This document shows, in pieces, positions 1-8,887 of a DNA stretch of 64,000 nucleotides. Position numbers and translations under genes: made by a program. Source of the stretch: Caballeronia sordidicola (lineage in GTDB: Bacteria; Pseudomonadota; Gammaproteobacteria; Burkholderiales; Burkholderiaceae); the NCBI RefSeq assembly GCF_002220365.1, contig NZ_MTHB01000109.1:179161-243160 (forward strand). The letters run 5' to 3'. The notes beneath the pieces were generated by a model. That model worked only from the letters and a program-made list of their open reading frames with translations. It ran no database searches and had not been told where the DNA came from. The number at the start of each line of letters is the position of its first letter. Position 1 is the stretch's first letter.

Positions 1-1253
1 CCGGCACCGGCGAAGTCGCCGCGCTGGGCCGCATCGACTACACGCAGATTCGCGGCTGGCAAAAAATGGAAAACGGCAAACTCGGGAAATTCACGGCTAA
101 TCCCGACTATCGCTGGGACGTCTACGACCAGACCCGCACCGCTGGCGCCCAGCCACAGTTGTCGCGCTTCGCCGGCACCGACCCGGCCTGGGGCGACAGC
201 GCGCATCGACCGTTCGCCACGGCGCAGCAGCATGACGGCAAAACCGTCTTTTCGCCGCGGCAAGAGCCAAACCTGACCCAGGCGAGCTTCTACAACCACG
301 CGCTGGAAAAAATCCGTTACCTGAGCGACCAGCAGGCTCAAGGCCTCGACTATCGCGGGACAGTGAAACTCGTCTCCCACAACGGCGCCTACGGCACGCT
401 ACAGGGCAACGTGCATATGCCGCCGGGGCAGCTATTCCACCCCAACGGCCCCAACGACACCGACGTCACGGTAACGAACAGCGCAGCCGACGTGAGCGGT
501 TATTACGCGTTCCGAATGGGTGACGACGGCCGGTTTCACACCAAGGTATTGGGCGAAGACGAAGTCCTGCGGGTGGGCAGCAACGGTTACCTGTATCTCG
601 ACTATGCGCCCACGGATCCGCAGAACAAGAATGGCGTGTTCCGCTACACGGACAACCACCTGATTCACGAAGAAGACCACAAGGTGCTCAGCTATTCCTA
701 CGCGGGCTATGCGTATGTGAGCAGCGCGGACTACGACAGCGACTATTCGCAGTGGAAGCTGACCGACGGCAGCAACAAGTCCTATGCGCCGCCGAAAAGC
801 ATCAACCTGTACTACGACAACACCGCAGGCAGCGCACGAACCCAGTATGAATTCGACAAAGATCCGGATTCGGCGCTCCCGGCCGGCGCCACTTACTTTG
901 CGACGCATATTCCCAGCGCATCCACATCTTATGAAGACACGAACTCGTTCATGCGCGAGGCCACTCGCGATCAGCAGCAGCAGACCGTGGACTGGCTCAA
1001 CCGTAACCAGGCGGCACTGCTGTTGCCGGACGGCTTCTATCTCACCGCGACCGGTGAACACACGCTGGAGGTGCGCAATCTGCGAGGCGATACCATCAGG
1101 ACCGTGCATACCGATGGGCCGGCGCAAGGCGACACGTCCTACATCGACTCCCGTTACCGGGTGGACGAGCGCACATGGGCTCGCCTGCAAAGCGAACAGG
1201 AGCGCCGGCAGAAGTTTGAGGAACTGAGCAAGACCGCGTATGCGGTGCAATAA
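1..1253 (+). CDS. Cholera/LT enterotoxin A-subunit-like protein, N-terminus outside window
   Basis: The frame is already open at base 3 and runs to TAA at 1251-1253, so the N-terminus (where a catalytic ADP-ribosyltransferase domain would lie) is missing. The first visible residues read GEVAALGRIDYTQIRGW, matching the conserved cholera toxin A block EVSALGGIPYSQIYGW. The following text (N-Y-RW-DVYD, then AG ... L-RF-G-DPAWGD) keeps the spacing of the toxin segment just before the A1/A2 boundary. After about residue 70 comes a roughly 320-residue extension rich in Tyr, Asp, Ser and Gln with no family I recognise; its C-terminus is charged and helical. Secretion and activity cannot be judged without the 5' part. 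Alternative: a degenerate or effector-type member of the same fold. Confidence 0.65.
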   Translation, partial: GTGEVAALGRIDYTQIRGWQKMENGKLGKFTANPDYRWDVYDQTRTAGAQPQLSRFAGTDPAWGDSAHRPFATAQQHDGKTVFSPRQEPNLTQASFYNHALEKIRYLSDQQAQGLDYRGTVKLVSHNGAYGTLQGNVHMPPGQLFHPNGPNDTDVTVTNSAADVSGYYAFRMGDDGRFHTKVLGEDEVLRVGSNGYLYLDYAPTDPQNKNGVFRYTDNHLIHEEDHKVLSYSYAGYAYVSSADYDSDYSQWKLTDGSNKSYAPPKSINLYYDNTAGSARTQYEFDKDPDSALPAGATYFATHIPSASTSYEDTNSFMREATRDQQQQTVDWLNRNQAALLLPDGFYLTATGEHTLEVRNLRGDTIRTVHTDGPAQGDTSYIDSRYRVDERTWARLQSEQERRQKFEELSKTAYAVQ

Positions 1254-1323
1254 GCGCGCATGACGGATTAGATTGGCGGCCTCAAAAGTGATCTGCAACA
1301 CCTGTCTCGTATAAGGTGTCGCG

Positions 1324-1476
1324 ATGTCCGAAAAAACTGCTTACCAACAACTGCAGCCTGAAGAACGCCTAACCATTGCAAGCTTGCATCTGATGATCGC
1401 GCGCTTCGTGCATCCGGGTACACGGTCTCGGTTGGGATGCAGGTTCAGCGCCGACAACATGCAGCGGCAAGGTTGA
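1324..1476 (+). pseudogene. IS30-family transposase, N-terminal remnant
   Basis: ATG at 1324 opens a 50-codon frame beginning MSEKTAYQQLQPEERLTIA, which is the typical N-terminus of IS30-family transposases (Y-Q-L-x-P-E-E-R-x-x-I-x-x-L). The match stops after about 22 residues: the expected QG-S-R-I-A-R helix-turn-helix and the DDE core are absent and the frame ends at TGA 1474-1476. It is therefore a short relic of an insertion sequence. It sits between the toxin-like gene and hutH, so it may mark an old insertion boundary. I could not identify inverted repeats with confidence. Confidence 0.6.
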
Positions 1477-1505
1477 TCACCGCTGCTGTCGCACGCGTTC
1501 AAAAT

Positions 1506-3035
1506 TCAGGCCACCCCTTCCGATGCGAAGTGCAGCGGGCAGAATGCGGCAATCATTCCGCTTGTTACCTGCTTCGTCACGGCCACTATGTCCGGTGCGA
1601 AGTAGTGATCGAGCGAATAATGCTCGACCTCCGCGCGAATCGATTGCATGACTGGCTGCAGGCGCGGGCTGGTTTGATGTGGCGCGCGAAGGTCCACGCC
1701 TTGCGCGGCCGCCAGCAATTCGATGGCAAGAATATGCGCGACGTTTTCCGCAATATAACCGAGCTTGCGGGCGGCGAACGTCGCCATGGAGACGTGATCT
1801 TCCTGATTCGCCGATGTCGGCAATGAATCGACCGATGCCGGATGCGCGTAGGTCTTGTTCTCCGACGCCAGCGCCGCAGCCGTCACATGCGCGATCATGA
1901 AGCCCGAATTCACGCCGCCATCGCGTACGAGAAACGGTGGCAAACCGGAAAGCGTCGCATCGATCAGCAACGCGATCCGGCGCTCCGCCAGCGCACCAAT
2001 TTCCGCAGCGGCGATAGCGAGGTTATCGGCGGCGAATGCAACCGGTTCCGCGTGGAAATTGCCGCCAGAGAGCACTTCGCCGGTGTCCGGGAAGATCAGC
2101 GGATTGTCCGATACGGCATTCGCTTCGATCAATAGAACATCGGCCGCATGGCGCATCTGGTCGAGGCACGCGCCCATGACTTGCGGCTGGCAACGCAGGC
2201 TGTACGGGTCCTGAACCTTGTCGCAATCCTGATGCGACAAGTTGATCGCTGAACCTTCCAGCAACGTGCGATAGGCAGCCGCCGCATCGATCTGTCCGGC
2301 GTGACCGCGCAGCGTGTGAATGCGGGCGTCGAACGGAACGACGGAACCCATCGCGGCATCCACCGACAACGCGCCGGACACCAGCCCCGTGCGGTACAGG
2401 TCTTCGATCGCGAACATGTTGTACAACGCGAGCGCCGTGGAAGCCTGCGTGCCGTTGAGCAGCGCGAGACATTCTTTAGCCTGCAGCGTCAGCGGTTCGA
2501 GGCCGGCGGCTTTCAGTCCATCGAGTGCAGGAGCCTGCTTGCCTTCGATAAACACCTCACCAATGCCCAGCAACACGCCCGACATATGCGCGAGCGGCGC
2601 GAGGTCGCCCGATGCACCGACAGAACCTTTCACCGGGATGACCGGCAGGATATCTGCGTTGAATAACGTGATCATCGCATCCATTACAACGCGCCTGATC
2701 CCCGAGTGGCCGCGCCCGAGGCTCGATAGTTTCAACGCCATCAGCAGGCGAACGACCGGCGCCGCCATTGGCTCACCCACGCCCACGGCATGAGACAACA
2801 CGAGATTGCGCTGCAACAGTTCAAGCTGATCGGCGGGAATGTGAGTGTTTGCCAGCCGCCCGAAACCCGTATTGATCCCGTAGGCCGGCAAACCCTTCGC
2901 AGCGATCTCCTCCACCGCTTTCGCGCATGCGTCGATGACCGCGTGACTTGCCGGATCCAGTGACAGCTGGACGCGTTCCCGCGCGATGCGGCGCAGTTGG
3001 GGCAATGTGAGTTTGCCGGGGGTGAGCTTGATCAT
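1506..3035 (-). CDS. hutH: Histidine ammonia-lyase
   Basis: 509 residues, the normal length for bacterial HutH. It deaminates L-histidine to urocanate and ammonia in the cytoplasm, the first step of histidine use. The MIO-forming triad is present at about residues 141-143 in [12 protein letters not shown], and the N-terminal YGINTGFG motif and the QEDHVSM block near the C-terminus are intact. The frame is open upstream of the chosen start, but ATG at 3035 gives the canonical [11 protein letters not shown] start and has AAGGA eight bases upstream. No hutU, hutI or hutC lies next to it, so this is a stand-alone copy or one separated from the rest of the pathway. Two HutC-like operators lie just upstream. 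Confidence 0.96.
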   Translation of the reverse strand: MIKLTPGKLTLPQLRRIARERVQLSLDPASHAVIDACAKAVEEIAAKGLPAYGINTGFGRLANTHIPADQLELLQRNLVLSHAVGVGEPMAAPVVRLLMALKLSSLGRGHSGIRRVVMDAMITLFNADILPVIPVKGSVGASGDLAPLAHMSGVLLGIGEVFIEGKQAPALDGLKAAGLEPLTLQAKECLALLNGTQASTALALYNMFAIEDLYRTGLVSGALSVDAAMGSVVPFDARIHTLRGHAGQIDAAAAYRTLLEGSAINLSHQDCDKVQDPYSLRCQPQVMGACLDQMRHAADVLLIEANAVSDNPLIFPDTGEVLSGGNFHAEPVAFAADNLAIAAAEIGALAERRIALLIDATLSGLPPFLVRDGGVNSGFMIAHVTAAALASENKTYAHPASVDSLPTSANQEDHVSMATFAARKLGYIAENVAHILAIELLAAAQGVDLRAPHQTSPRLQPVMQSIRAEVEHYSLDHYFAPDIVAVTKQVTSGMIAAFCPLHFASEGVA

Positions 3036-3065
3036 CGGGTCGTCCTTTTCTGTCTTTGGCTGCGG

Positions 3066-3122
3066 CTTGTCTATACAAGAGAATAGCCTCGAGTCTAGGA
3101 CAACAAAATCGGTATATACAAG
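3066..3122. promoter_or_regulatory. Two HutC-like operator palindromes upstream of hutH
   Basis: CTTGTCTATACAAG at 3066-3079 is an inverted repeat with CTTGT/ACAAG arms. It resembles the CTTGTATATACAAG type of site bound by the GntR-family repressor HutC. A second, weaker copy, TCGGTATATACAAG, lies at 3109-3122, 43 bases further upstream. The first lies 31 bases upstream of the hutH start codon, where repressor binding would block transcription. This predicts urocanate-responsive control by a HutC encoded outside the window. Assignment rests on motif resemblance only. Confidence 0.55.
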
Positions 3123-3301
3123 AAATTTTTTTGGTGCGAATGAAAGAAAATCTTGGTAGCGGTGGATGGCAGCATTGCCAGATGACGGCGAAAATCTTTT
3201 GAGGAATCGAGCTTCCAAACAAGCTTTATTTGAGTTGACCTCGAATTTTCAAGGTTCCAGGCAGGAACAAGTCACTAATGAATCGCAGCGCCTGTCGCTG
3301 T

Positions 3302-3736
3302 CTATACTACGGATCCAACCCACCGCCCTCGCTCACTGCCGTAGCCGCTGCAGCAGTACGTGTCTGCACCCCAACTTCTCAAAGATATGCCCAGGTGTTT
3401 CTTTACAGTCCGCGGTTTCATCCCGAGAATTTCGCTGATATCGCGATTCGTCTTGCCTCGCGACGACCACAGCAACACCTCCGCCTCGCGCTGCGCCAGC
3501 CCGAAACGCAGCGCCAGATCTGCCGTATCGCGCCCGTCGTCATGCTCCTCGAAAACCACGATCCAGGTGCCGCGATTCGCCCCACCTGCGATGCGCGCCA
3601 CCAGCCTCTTGCCGCAGTTGTCCTCGCATTCCGGTGTCAAGTGATCGGCGCATGCAGTGAATGAACGTTCGGCGCTTGAGCCGGTTCTTTCGTCTGCCCA
3701 CGGAGCGGGTTGCGGTTGCTGCTCGGGCAAGATCAA
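3302..3736 (-). pseudogene. LuxR-type HTH regulator with two frameshift lesions
   Basis: The frame encodes a LuxR/GerE-type helix-turn-helix: REAEVLLWSSRGKTNRDI followed by ILGMKPRTVKKHL. After KKHL the zero frame turns to nonsense. Shifting one base at about 3390-3393 restores HIFEKLG, and shifting one more base at about 3368-3372 restores VQTRTAAAATAV, the usual end of this family, closing at a stop at 3307-3309. Two single-base losses therefore explain the broken DNA-binding domain. The only start for the 144-residue frame is TTG at 3736, and the frame is open further upstream, so the true N-terminus is unclear. A Cys-containing segment (PECEDNCGKR) precedes the HTH. Confidence 0.65.
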
Positions 3737-3857
3737 ACTACCGCACCCCGCCGAGGCGCAAGCGGCGCCGCGTACAGCCGCCGGCCGGCCATGGATGATC
3801 AGCCACCAGGACTGCTCGCTTAACGAGGGCCCGCCAGCGGCTGTTGTTGCATAGCCG

Positions 3858-4496
3858 TCAGATACCCGCTTTATGCGCGGTGAAAATCAATCGAAGGCCC
3901 AGCGCGGTAATTGCGCCTGCAGCAAAATGATCAATCCATTTCTTGGCCCGCAGATAAAGCTCGCGCGGACGGCGGCTGGAGAAACTCAAGGCGACAACGG
4001 TGTACCACCCTGCTTCTATCGCGAAGATCATAGGCGGCAGGATGAGGTAACACCAGAGCGGAGGATGTTGCGGCAACAAGGCAGCGAAGATACTGCCGTA
4101 CCAGATGGCAGTTTTCGGATTGCTGAGTTGCGTCGTGAGGCCGATCCAGAATGATTTACGCAAGTTGTGGTGTTGCGCGTCCCGCCCGTCATCCACGACC
4201 AGCGGACTGGATGCTCCACGCCAGATCTTCGAGGCGATGTAGATCAGGTAAAGCCCACCGGCAACCTTCAGGCCGACATATAACCACTCCACCGCCGACA
4301 GCAGCGTATAAAGCCCCGCAAGCGCGACGCCGCTAAAGAAAACGCCGCCCACGCCCATACCGAGTGCGGTCGCCAATCCGTCCGCACGTGACAATCCGAT
4401 CGCGTTGCGTGCGACCAGCACAAAGCTCGGACCCGGGCTCATCGCCCCCATTAACAGCGCGGCAAGTATGGCGGCAACGGCGGCTAAGGCGGTCAT
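3858..4496 (-). CDS. LysE/RhtB-family amino-acid exporter
   Basis: 212 residues, typical of LysE/RhtB translocators, inner-membrane exporters for amino acids or related small metabolites. The hallmark MSPGPSFVLVARN lies in the first membrane segment, with a conserved Gly-rich second helix and about six hydrophobic segments overall. ATG at 4496 (MTALAAVAAIL) is chosen over an upstream in-frame start because GGAG lies about seven bases before it and the protein then begins directly at the first helix. It is a single gene downstream of the methyltransferase on the same strand but 199 bases away. Substrate cannot be inferred from sequence. Confidence 0.9.
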   Translation of the reverse strand: MTALAAVAAILAALLMGAMSPGPSFVLVARNAIGLSRADGLATALGMGVGGVFFSGVALAGLYTLLSAVEWLYVGLKVAGGLYLIYIASKIWRGASSPLVVDDGRDAQHHNLRKSFWIGLTTQLSNPKTAIWYGSIFAALLPQHPPLWCYLILPPMIFAIEAGWYTVVALSFSSRRPRELYLRAKKWIDHFAAGAITALGLRLIFTAHKAGI

Positions 4497-4695
4497 CGGC
4501 GTTCTCCAGGAAGTAAGGTGATGGGATGCGTTTTCCTGAAAAATAACACGAGCAGATCGGCCCCGCATTTGCAAGTTAAGTGGATTGTTAAACACCAGTC
4601 ATGACTTGCGCGCTCAACTCATTAGACCGGGCATCACTTGCGCGGATTTCGCCAAAGCTAAGCAGCGGTGTCAAAGTGTCAGGAAGACCCGTTCA

Positions 4696-5547
4696 TCACT
4701 CCGGTCTTCGCGCCGCGATTCCGTACATCAGCGGCAAGCGCACCGTGTCTTGCGGAGGCACCATGCGGCGACCACCGCTGTCGTGCATGCCGTCAAAACC
4801 CTTCCAACCATTTGCGTACGGGTACTCTCGAAGTTGCTCGATGAGCAGTCCGCTTTTGGCCAACGCCGAGACAACGTCCCCGATTCCCCAAAAGAATTCG
4901 ACGCTCGGATGCGGGTTCACGAAGGCCTCAAAGCCGGCCTCGTAGCCGTCGGGTACCAGTCCTTCGCGTGACAGCGCAACGTAATCGCTGACCCCGTCGC
5001 TTGCGATCGGCGAATGGTCGAAATAGTCGTATCGCATTTCCCATTGCTCGTCGAAGATCATCAGGAAAGGATGGAATTCAACGAGTACGAAGCGTCCACC
5101 GGGCTTCAGGGAGTGCGCGACGCCTTGCGCCCACGCGTCGATATCGGAGAGCCAGCACAGGGTTCCATAAGAAGCGAACACGCGGTCATACCGGCCCGGC
5201 GTCCGTGCCTGTTCGGTGAAATAGGTCAGCAAGTCAGCGCGGTGGAATGTCGCCGGGATGTGCGCTTGCGCCGACAAGTCTCGCGCGAAGCGAATGGCTT
5301 CTTCCGATATATCGACACCGGTCACGTTGGCGCCTAGACGCGCAAGACTCAAGGTGTCCTGTCCCGAATTGCACTGCAGATGAAGCAGGTCCAGTCCGTC
5401 TATGCCGCCAAGCAACTCGACTTCCTCGGGGAACAACGTTGAACCGCCATTACGAAAAAATGCAGCCTGATCGCCCTTGTGACTGTTATGCGCTGCCGTA
5501 GCGGCGTTCCAGGAAAGACGGTTTTTCTCGTGAAACTCGTTTGTCAT
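4696..5547 (-). CDS. Class I SAM-dependent methyltransferase
   Basis: 283 residues with a Rossmann-type methyltransferase core. Motif I is LLHLQCNSGQDTLSLA (about residues 54-69), the acidic ribose-binding residue is Asp79 in VTGVDIS, and the post-motif ASYGTLCWL follows at about residue 125. The LQCNSGQD variant of motif I is typical of a widespread uncharacterised group annotated as Methyltransf_25/11. Target is unknown. It starts at ATG 5547 and ends 199 bases upstream of the LysE gene. A relic of an aldehyde dehydrogenase lies directly upstream. Confidence 0.88.
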   Translation of the reverse strand: MTNEFHEKNRLSWNAATAAHNSHKGDQAAFFRNGGSTLFPEEVELLGGIDGLDLLHLQCNSGQDTLSLARLGANVTGVDISEEAIRFARDLSAQAHIPATFHRADLLTYFTEQARTPGRYDRVFASYGTLCWLSDIDAWAQGVAHSLKPGGRFVLVEFHPFLMIFDEQWEMRYDYFDHSPIASDGVSDYVALSREGLVPDGYEAGFEAFVNPHPSVEFFWGIGDVVSALAKSGLLIEQLREYPYANGWKGFDGMHDSGGRRMVPPQDTVRLPLMYGIAARRPE

Positions 5548-5566
5548 GGTTTTTTTCTAAGCCGTT

Positions 5567-5757
5567 TCATGCTCTTCGATCAAGCGTTGTCGAACCCTTT
5601 GACGTCGATCGAAACCGGCCCATGGCCTTGGGTTCGAAGTTGTCATAGGCATGTTTCAGTTCAGTGTATTCATCGAGTCCCGCACGCGAGAGATCGCGTC
5701 CAATTCCACTCGCTTTATAACCGCCCCACGGCCGGTTTGCACAAGCGCGGCCAATTT
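5567..5757 (-). pseudogene. Aldehyde dehydrogenase, C-terminal remnant
   Basis: Reading the minus strand from about 5757 to the TGA at 5567-5569 gives NRPWGGYKASGIGRDL, then LDEYTELKHAYDN. This is the conserved C-terminus of NAD-dependent aldehyde dehydrogenases (PWGG-KxSGxGRE ... EYxExK). No start codon or catalytic domain lies upstream; an in-frame stop occurs just before this segment. It is a relic of a deleted gene and ends 20 bases upstream of the methyltransferase start. The extension EPKAMGRFRS after the usual end suggests some drift. Confidence 0.8.
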
Positions 5758-6535
5758 AATCTACTGAGTCTTGAATCACGCACTTGATGTTTCGCGACAC
5801 CGGCGCGCGTGTCTTGTAGATAGCGATGAACGAGTGCATTGGGCGTAAGAGGTCGAGTGGGTCGAGCGCTCAACCCTGGTTGTCGTTTAACCCACTATCG
5901 AGCAAATGTAAGTCATCGCAATTTTTGATTGTCATTATTCTGCCTCTCTATTTAATAAGTTGAAAAAAGCATTCCATAGACTAGACTGCTCCATAGCTTC
6001 CATCTGTACACATTTCCTAATTTCCAATACGGCATGCGGATAAGGGGCGACCTCGTCATTGACCACGATGATCCATGGTGGATCAGTTCTCATGTCCGGG
6101 TTGTGCTGGCCAGCAACTCGAACTAGCCATGTGCGCTTTCTAGTGCAAGCCAGCGCAATCTATCTCGATACAGATGCGAGAACGGCATATGGACTGGTTT
6201 TTATTATTTACCAGAAAATTCGAATTTCTATCGACCTGCGCCTGGATCGAGACGCAAGGTGTACCGCGTTGTACCGCAAATCAATCGAAGTCGTGCCGAT
6301 GTTGGTGCATATGCCCGTGACTGTCCGGTAGCGCGTTGTCGGAAGTTCAGCTAGCTTTGGCAGGCATCTGGCGCCTGCCCGCCTTTGGTTCTCTTTGCTT
6401 GTGAGAGCCCGTTTTCATTGAAACGGTAATGATGGCACTGAAAATCCGCAGAACGCACCTGAAGCTAAACAAACGCTTGCCGCCCCTCGGCTTTACCGAC
6501 ACCCAATAGTCTTTCAGCTAAATGGAGACGTCAAC
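5758..6535. other. Gene-poor AT-richer stretch between ALDH relic and HAF gene
   Basis: No convincing gene: the 90-codon frame at 6059-6331 has no recognisable motif or strong ribosome site. An 18-base near-palindrome, GGGTCGAGCGCTCAACCC (5859-5876, one mismatched pair), looks like an orphan operator and may have belonged to the lost aldehyde dehydrogenase gene. The rest shows lower GC than the flanks. Confidence 0.4.
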
Positions 6536-7711
6536 ATGATTAAACGTTCACTCGTGGCTTCACGCCGTTGCTTGCCCAAGGTCGTAGAGGGGACAGTGAG
6601 GATTGCCTCCCTCTTATTGGCTGCGCCTTGGTCAAAAAGCATTCGGCACGCTTGCGGCCAAGTGGCCGGTCGCAATCCAGGTTATGTCCCAGGAAAGGGG
6701 ATTGGCAGTGTGCACTTTGTCCACCGCGCCCTGATTGCTTTCACCCTGCTCGCGGTCGCCGCATTCCAGCCTGCCGCAGGCCAAAGTTTCACCATCAAGG
6801 ATCTCGGCGCGCTCCCCGGTGGCAACTACAGCAACGCTCTCGGGATCAACGAGCGCGATCAGGTGGTCGGCTACTCAATCGGCGCGAGCGGGAACACGTA
6901 CGCTACTCTGTTTGAAAACGGGGTGGTGACCAACCTGGGCACACTCCCCGGTGGCAACTTCAGCTCAGCCGCCGCGGTCAACAACCGCGCCCAGGTGGTC
7001 GGTGCCTCCACCACCGCACGCGGGAACGACCACGCCTTTCTGTTCGAACACGGGGTGATGACCGACCTGGGCACGCTCCCCGGTGGCAACTCCAGCTCAG
7101 CTGCCGCGGTCAACGAACGCGGCCAGGTGGTCGGTAACTCGTCCAACCTGCGCGGGTACGTGCACGCTGCTCTGTTTGAAAACGGGGTGGTGACCGACCT
7201 GGGCACGCTCCCCGGTGGCAACGAAAGCGGAGCTTTGGGAATCAACAATCGCGGCCAGGTGGTCGGCTACTCGTCCACCGCAAGCGGGATCGAGCACGCC
7301 TTTCTATTTGAGCATGGTGTGATGACCGACCTGGGCACGCTCTCCGTTGGCGGCCTCAGCCATGCTCAGGCGATCAACGATCGTGGCCAGGTGGTCGGTG
7401 TGTCGTCTACCGCAAGCGGGTTCGTGCACGCCTTTCTATTTGAAAACGGGGTGATGACTGACTTGGGCACGCTTCCCGGCCGCAGCAACAGTAGCGCTTT
7501 TGGAATCAACAATCGCGGCCAGGTGGTTGGCGAGTCGGATATCGGGAACAACGCGTACTCCCCGCACGCCTTTCTGTTTGAACGCGGAGTGATGACCGAC
7601 CTGGGCACGCTCCCTGGGGACGACTTCAGCGAAGCTGTCGGGATCACCGAGCGCGGCCAAATCGCGGGTAACTCCACATCGCACGCTATCCTTTGGACGC
7701 GAGAAAGATGA
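6536..7711 (+). CDS. HAF-repeat secreted protein
   Basis: The mature part is seven tandem copies of a unit of about 44 residues with the pattern DLGTLPGG-SSA-AVN-RGQVVG-S-A-G-HAFLFE-GVMT, the HAF repeat found in predicted extracellular proteins; the last copy is truncated and ends HAILWTRER. The repeats are also very similar at DNA level (132-base period). A hydrophobic stretch (RALIAFTLLAVAAFQPAAG, ending in an AxA-like site) fits a signal peptide but lies about 66 residues in from ATG 6536, which has GGAG nine bases upstream. GTG at 6710, preceded by AGGAAAGGGG, would start right before that signal and give 333 residues. Both starts are plausible. Function of the family is unknown. Confidence 0.85.
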   Translation: MIKRSLVASRRCLPKVVEGTVRIASLLLAAPWSKSIRHACGQVAGRNPGYVPGKGIGSVHFVHRALIAFTLLAVAAFQPAAGQSFTIKDLGALPGGNYSNALGINERDQVVGYSIGASGNTYATLFENGVVTNLGTLPGGNFSSAAAVNNRAQVVGASTTARGNDHAFLFEHGVMTDLGTLPGGNSSSAAAVNERGQVVGNSSNLRGYVHAALFENGVVTDLGTLPGGNESGALGINNRGQVVGYSSTASGIEHAFLFEHGVMTDLGTLSVGGLSHAQAINDRGQVVGVSSTASGFVHAFLFENGVMTDLGTLPGRSNSSAFGINNRGQVVGESDIGNNAYSPHAFLFERGVMTDLGTLPGDDFSEAVGITERGQIAGNSTSHAILWTRER

Positions 7712-8102
7712 CTCCCGATCTCTAGTGATTCACAAAAATTGTTGAGACTGCGGGATCGGCATAGCGCGTGGTCTCGCAGCGCTTTTCGCCCTGACGTGCC
7801 GTATACGGTGCGGTCACTGGCTGGCACTTACTGTCTGCACCCGGGTGGCCTGCTTCGGCCGACGACGCAGCAGTTGCCATGGAAGTGCGACGGTCTGATT
7901 TCGGGGTGAAGCCGCCGTTCGCATGTCCACGCGGAATCCGTCCGTCGATTTGACGGAACGCAAAACATCGGCGCTGGTCGTGGTCGACGTTCTCGGACTC
8001 TATTCCGCTCAGGTTGTGCAAAGCGCGGAGCAGGAGATCAACGCGAGAAACAGGTAAGCGAAGACCTGCATACCGACCACGCTTAAGCGAATTACTGCGC
8101 GC
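7712..8102. other. Intergenic stretch with one weak small frame
   Basis: Between the HAF gene and the convergent WYL regulator I see no clear gene. A 44-codon plus-strand frame at 7923-8057 (MSTRNPSVDLTERK start, TAA end) has coding-like composition and a hydrophobic middle, but no good ribosome site and no family I recognise. No strong terminator hairpin was found. Confidence 0.3.
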
Positions 8103-8798
8103 CTACCAAGGCGTCGACTTCGCCAGATGCGTCCGGTACCTGCTCAATAGCACCGCCCTCGCCCCTGGATACCGCTCGCCCGTTTCATCGGCTGACGCGA
8201 TCCTGTCGGTGCGAAAACTACGGAAATCCCGGCGCTTTTCGCACCACGCGCCAAGAATGCGGACATTGTCCAGGAAGCCGAGCACGACCGGCCAGACGAC
8301 TCGATCCGACGGCTCGCCTTGCGCGTCCAAATACCCGATCCGCAGCTTGCACTGGCCGCGAATGGCCGCGCGCAGGCTCGTGAGCGGCACGGCGTTGACG
8401 GGGAAATCCGGGACTGGAGGGCCGGAATGAACGGTCGGGGCAAGCATGGCATCCTTGCCCGACGCGTTCAATACAGCATCAATCTTCGCTAGCGCCTGAG
8501 CCGCGGCCTTGCGTAGAACCTCATCGCCGCGTTGGTCTACATACCGCAGACCAAGCACCACGGCGTCGATCTCGTCTTCGCTCAACATCAGAGGCGGCAG
8601 GAACAACCCCGGCCTGAGCACGTACCCTATGCCTGCTTCGCCGTGTATCGGCGCGCCCTGTTCAATCAGCGTCGCAATGTCGCGATACAGCGTGCGCTCG
8701 GACACAGCCAAGTCCGACGCGAGTTCGGATGCGGTCACCGGCACACGCTTCGCGCGCAGCCTCTCCAGCAAGGTCAATAAACGAGTGGTTCGTGACAC
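8103..8798 (-). CDS. YafY-type HTH/WYL-domain transcriptional regulator
   Basis: 231 residues. The N-terminal winged helix-turn-helix (residues 1-60, LLTLLERLRAKRVPVTASEL then SERTLYRDI) is the HTH_11/DeoR-like type, and the C-terminal half carries a WYL domain (LRIGYLDAQGEPSDRVV ... FRSFRTDRI). These proteins usually repress a divergent gene in response to a ligand bound by the WYL domain. The start is GTG at 8798 with AGGAG about eight bases upstream, inside a palindrome that is probably its own operator. The divergent DUF1330 gene begins 90 bases away and is the likely target. Confidence 0.92.
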   Translation of the reverse strand: MSRTTRLLTLLERLRAKRVPVTASELASDLAVSERTLYRDIATLIEQGAPIHGEAGIGYVLRPGLFLPPLMLSEDEIDAVVLGLRYVDQRGDEVLRKAAAQALAKIDAVLNASGKDAMLAPTVHSGPPVPDFPVNAVPLTSLRAAIRGQCKLRIGYLDAQGEPSDRVVWPVVLGFLDNVRILGAWCEKRRDFRSFRTDRIASADETGERYPGARAVLLSRYRTHLAKSTPW

Positions 8799-8802
8799 CC
8801 TG

Positions 8803-8827
8803 ACTCCTGACAGTATTTGACAGGAGT
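8803..8827. promoter_or_regulatory. 25-base palindrome, probable WYL-regulator operator
   Basis: The arms ACTCCTG (8803-8809) and CAGGAGT (8821-8827) are perfect inverted repeats, with two further TGACA-type steps inside. The site overlaps the ribosome-binding region of the regulator gene and lies about 60 bases upstream of the divergent DUF1330 gene, so binding could control both. TGACA/TGTCA palindromes are usual for YafY-type regulators. Confidence 0.65.
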
Positions 8828-8887
8828 TAAACGTACCATGAACTTCACCGGATCAATCCCGCGCCGCCAACGAACCACTGGAACCCT

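Noticed and set aside
432..1301. 289-codon minus-strand frame opposite the toxin-like gene
   Set aside because: Antisense shadow with Arg/Val/His-rich composition and no motif; the plus strand carries the toxin-A homology.
6059..6331. 90-codon plus-strand frame in the gene-poor stretch
   Set aside because: No ribosome site, no recognisable motif and surrounded by AT-rich non-coding DNA.
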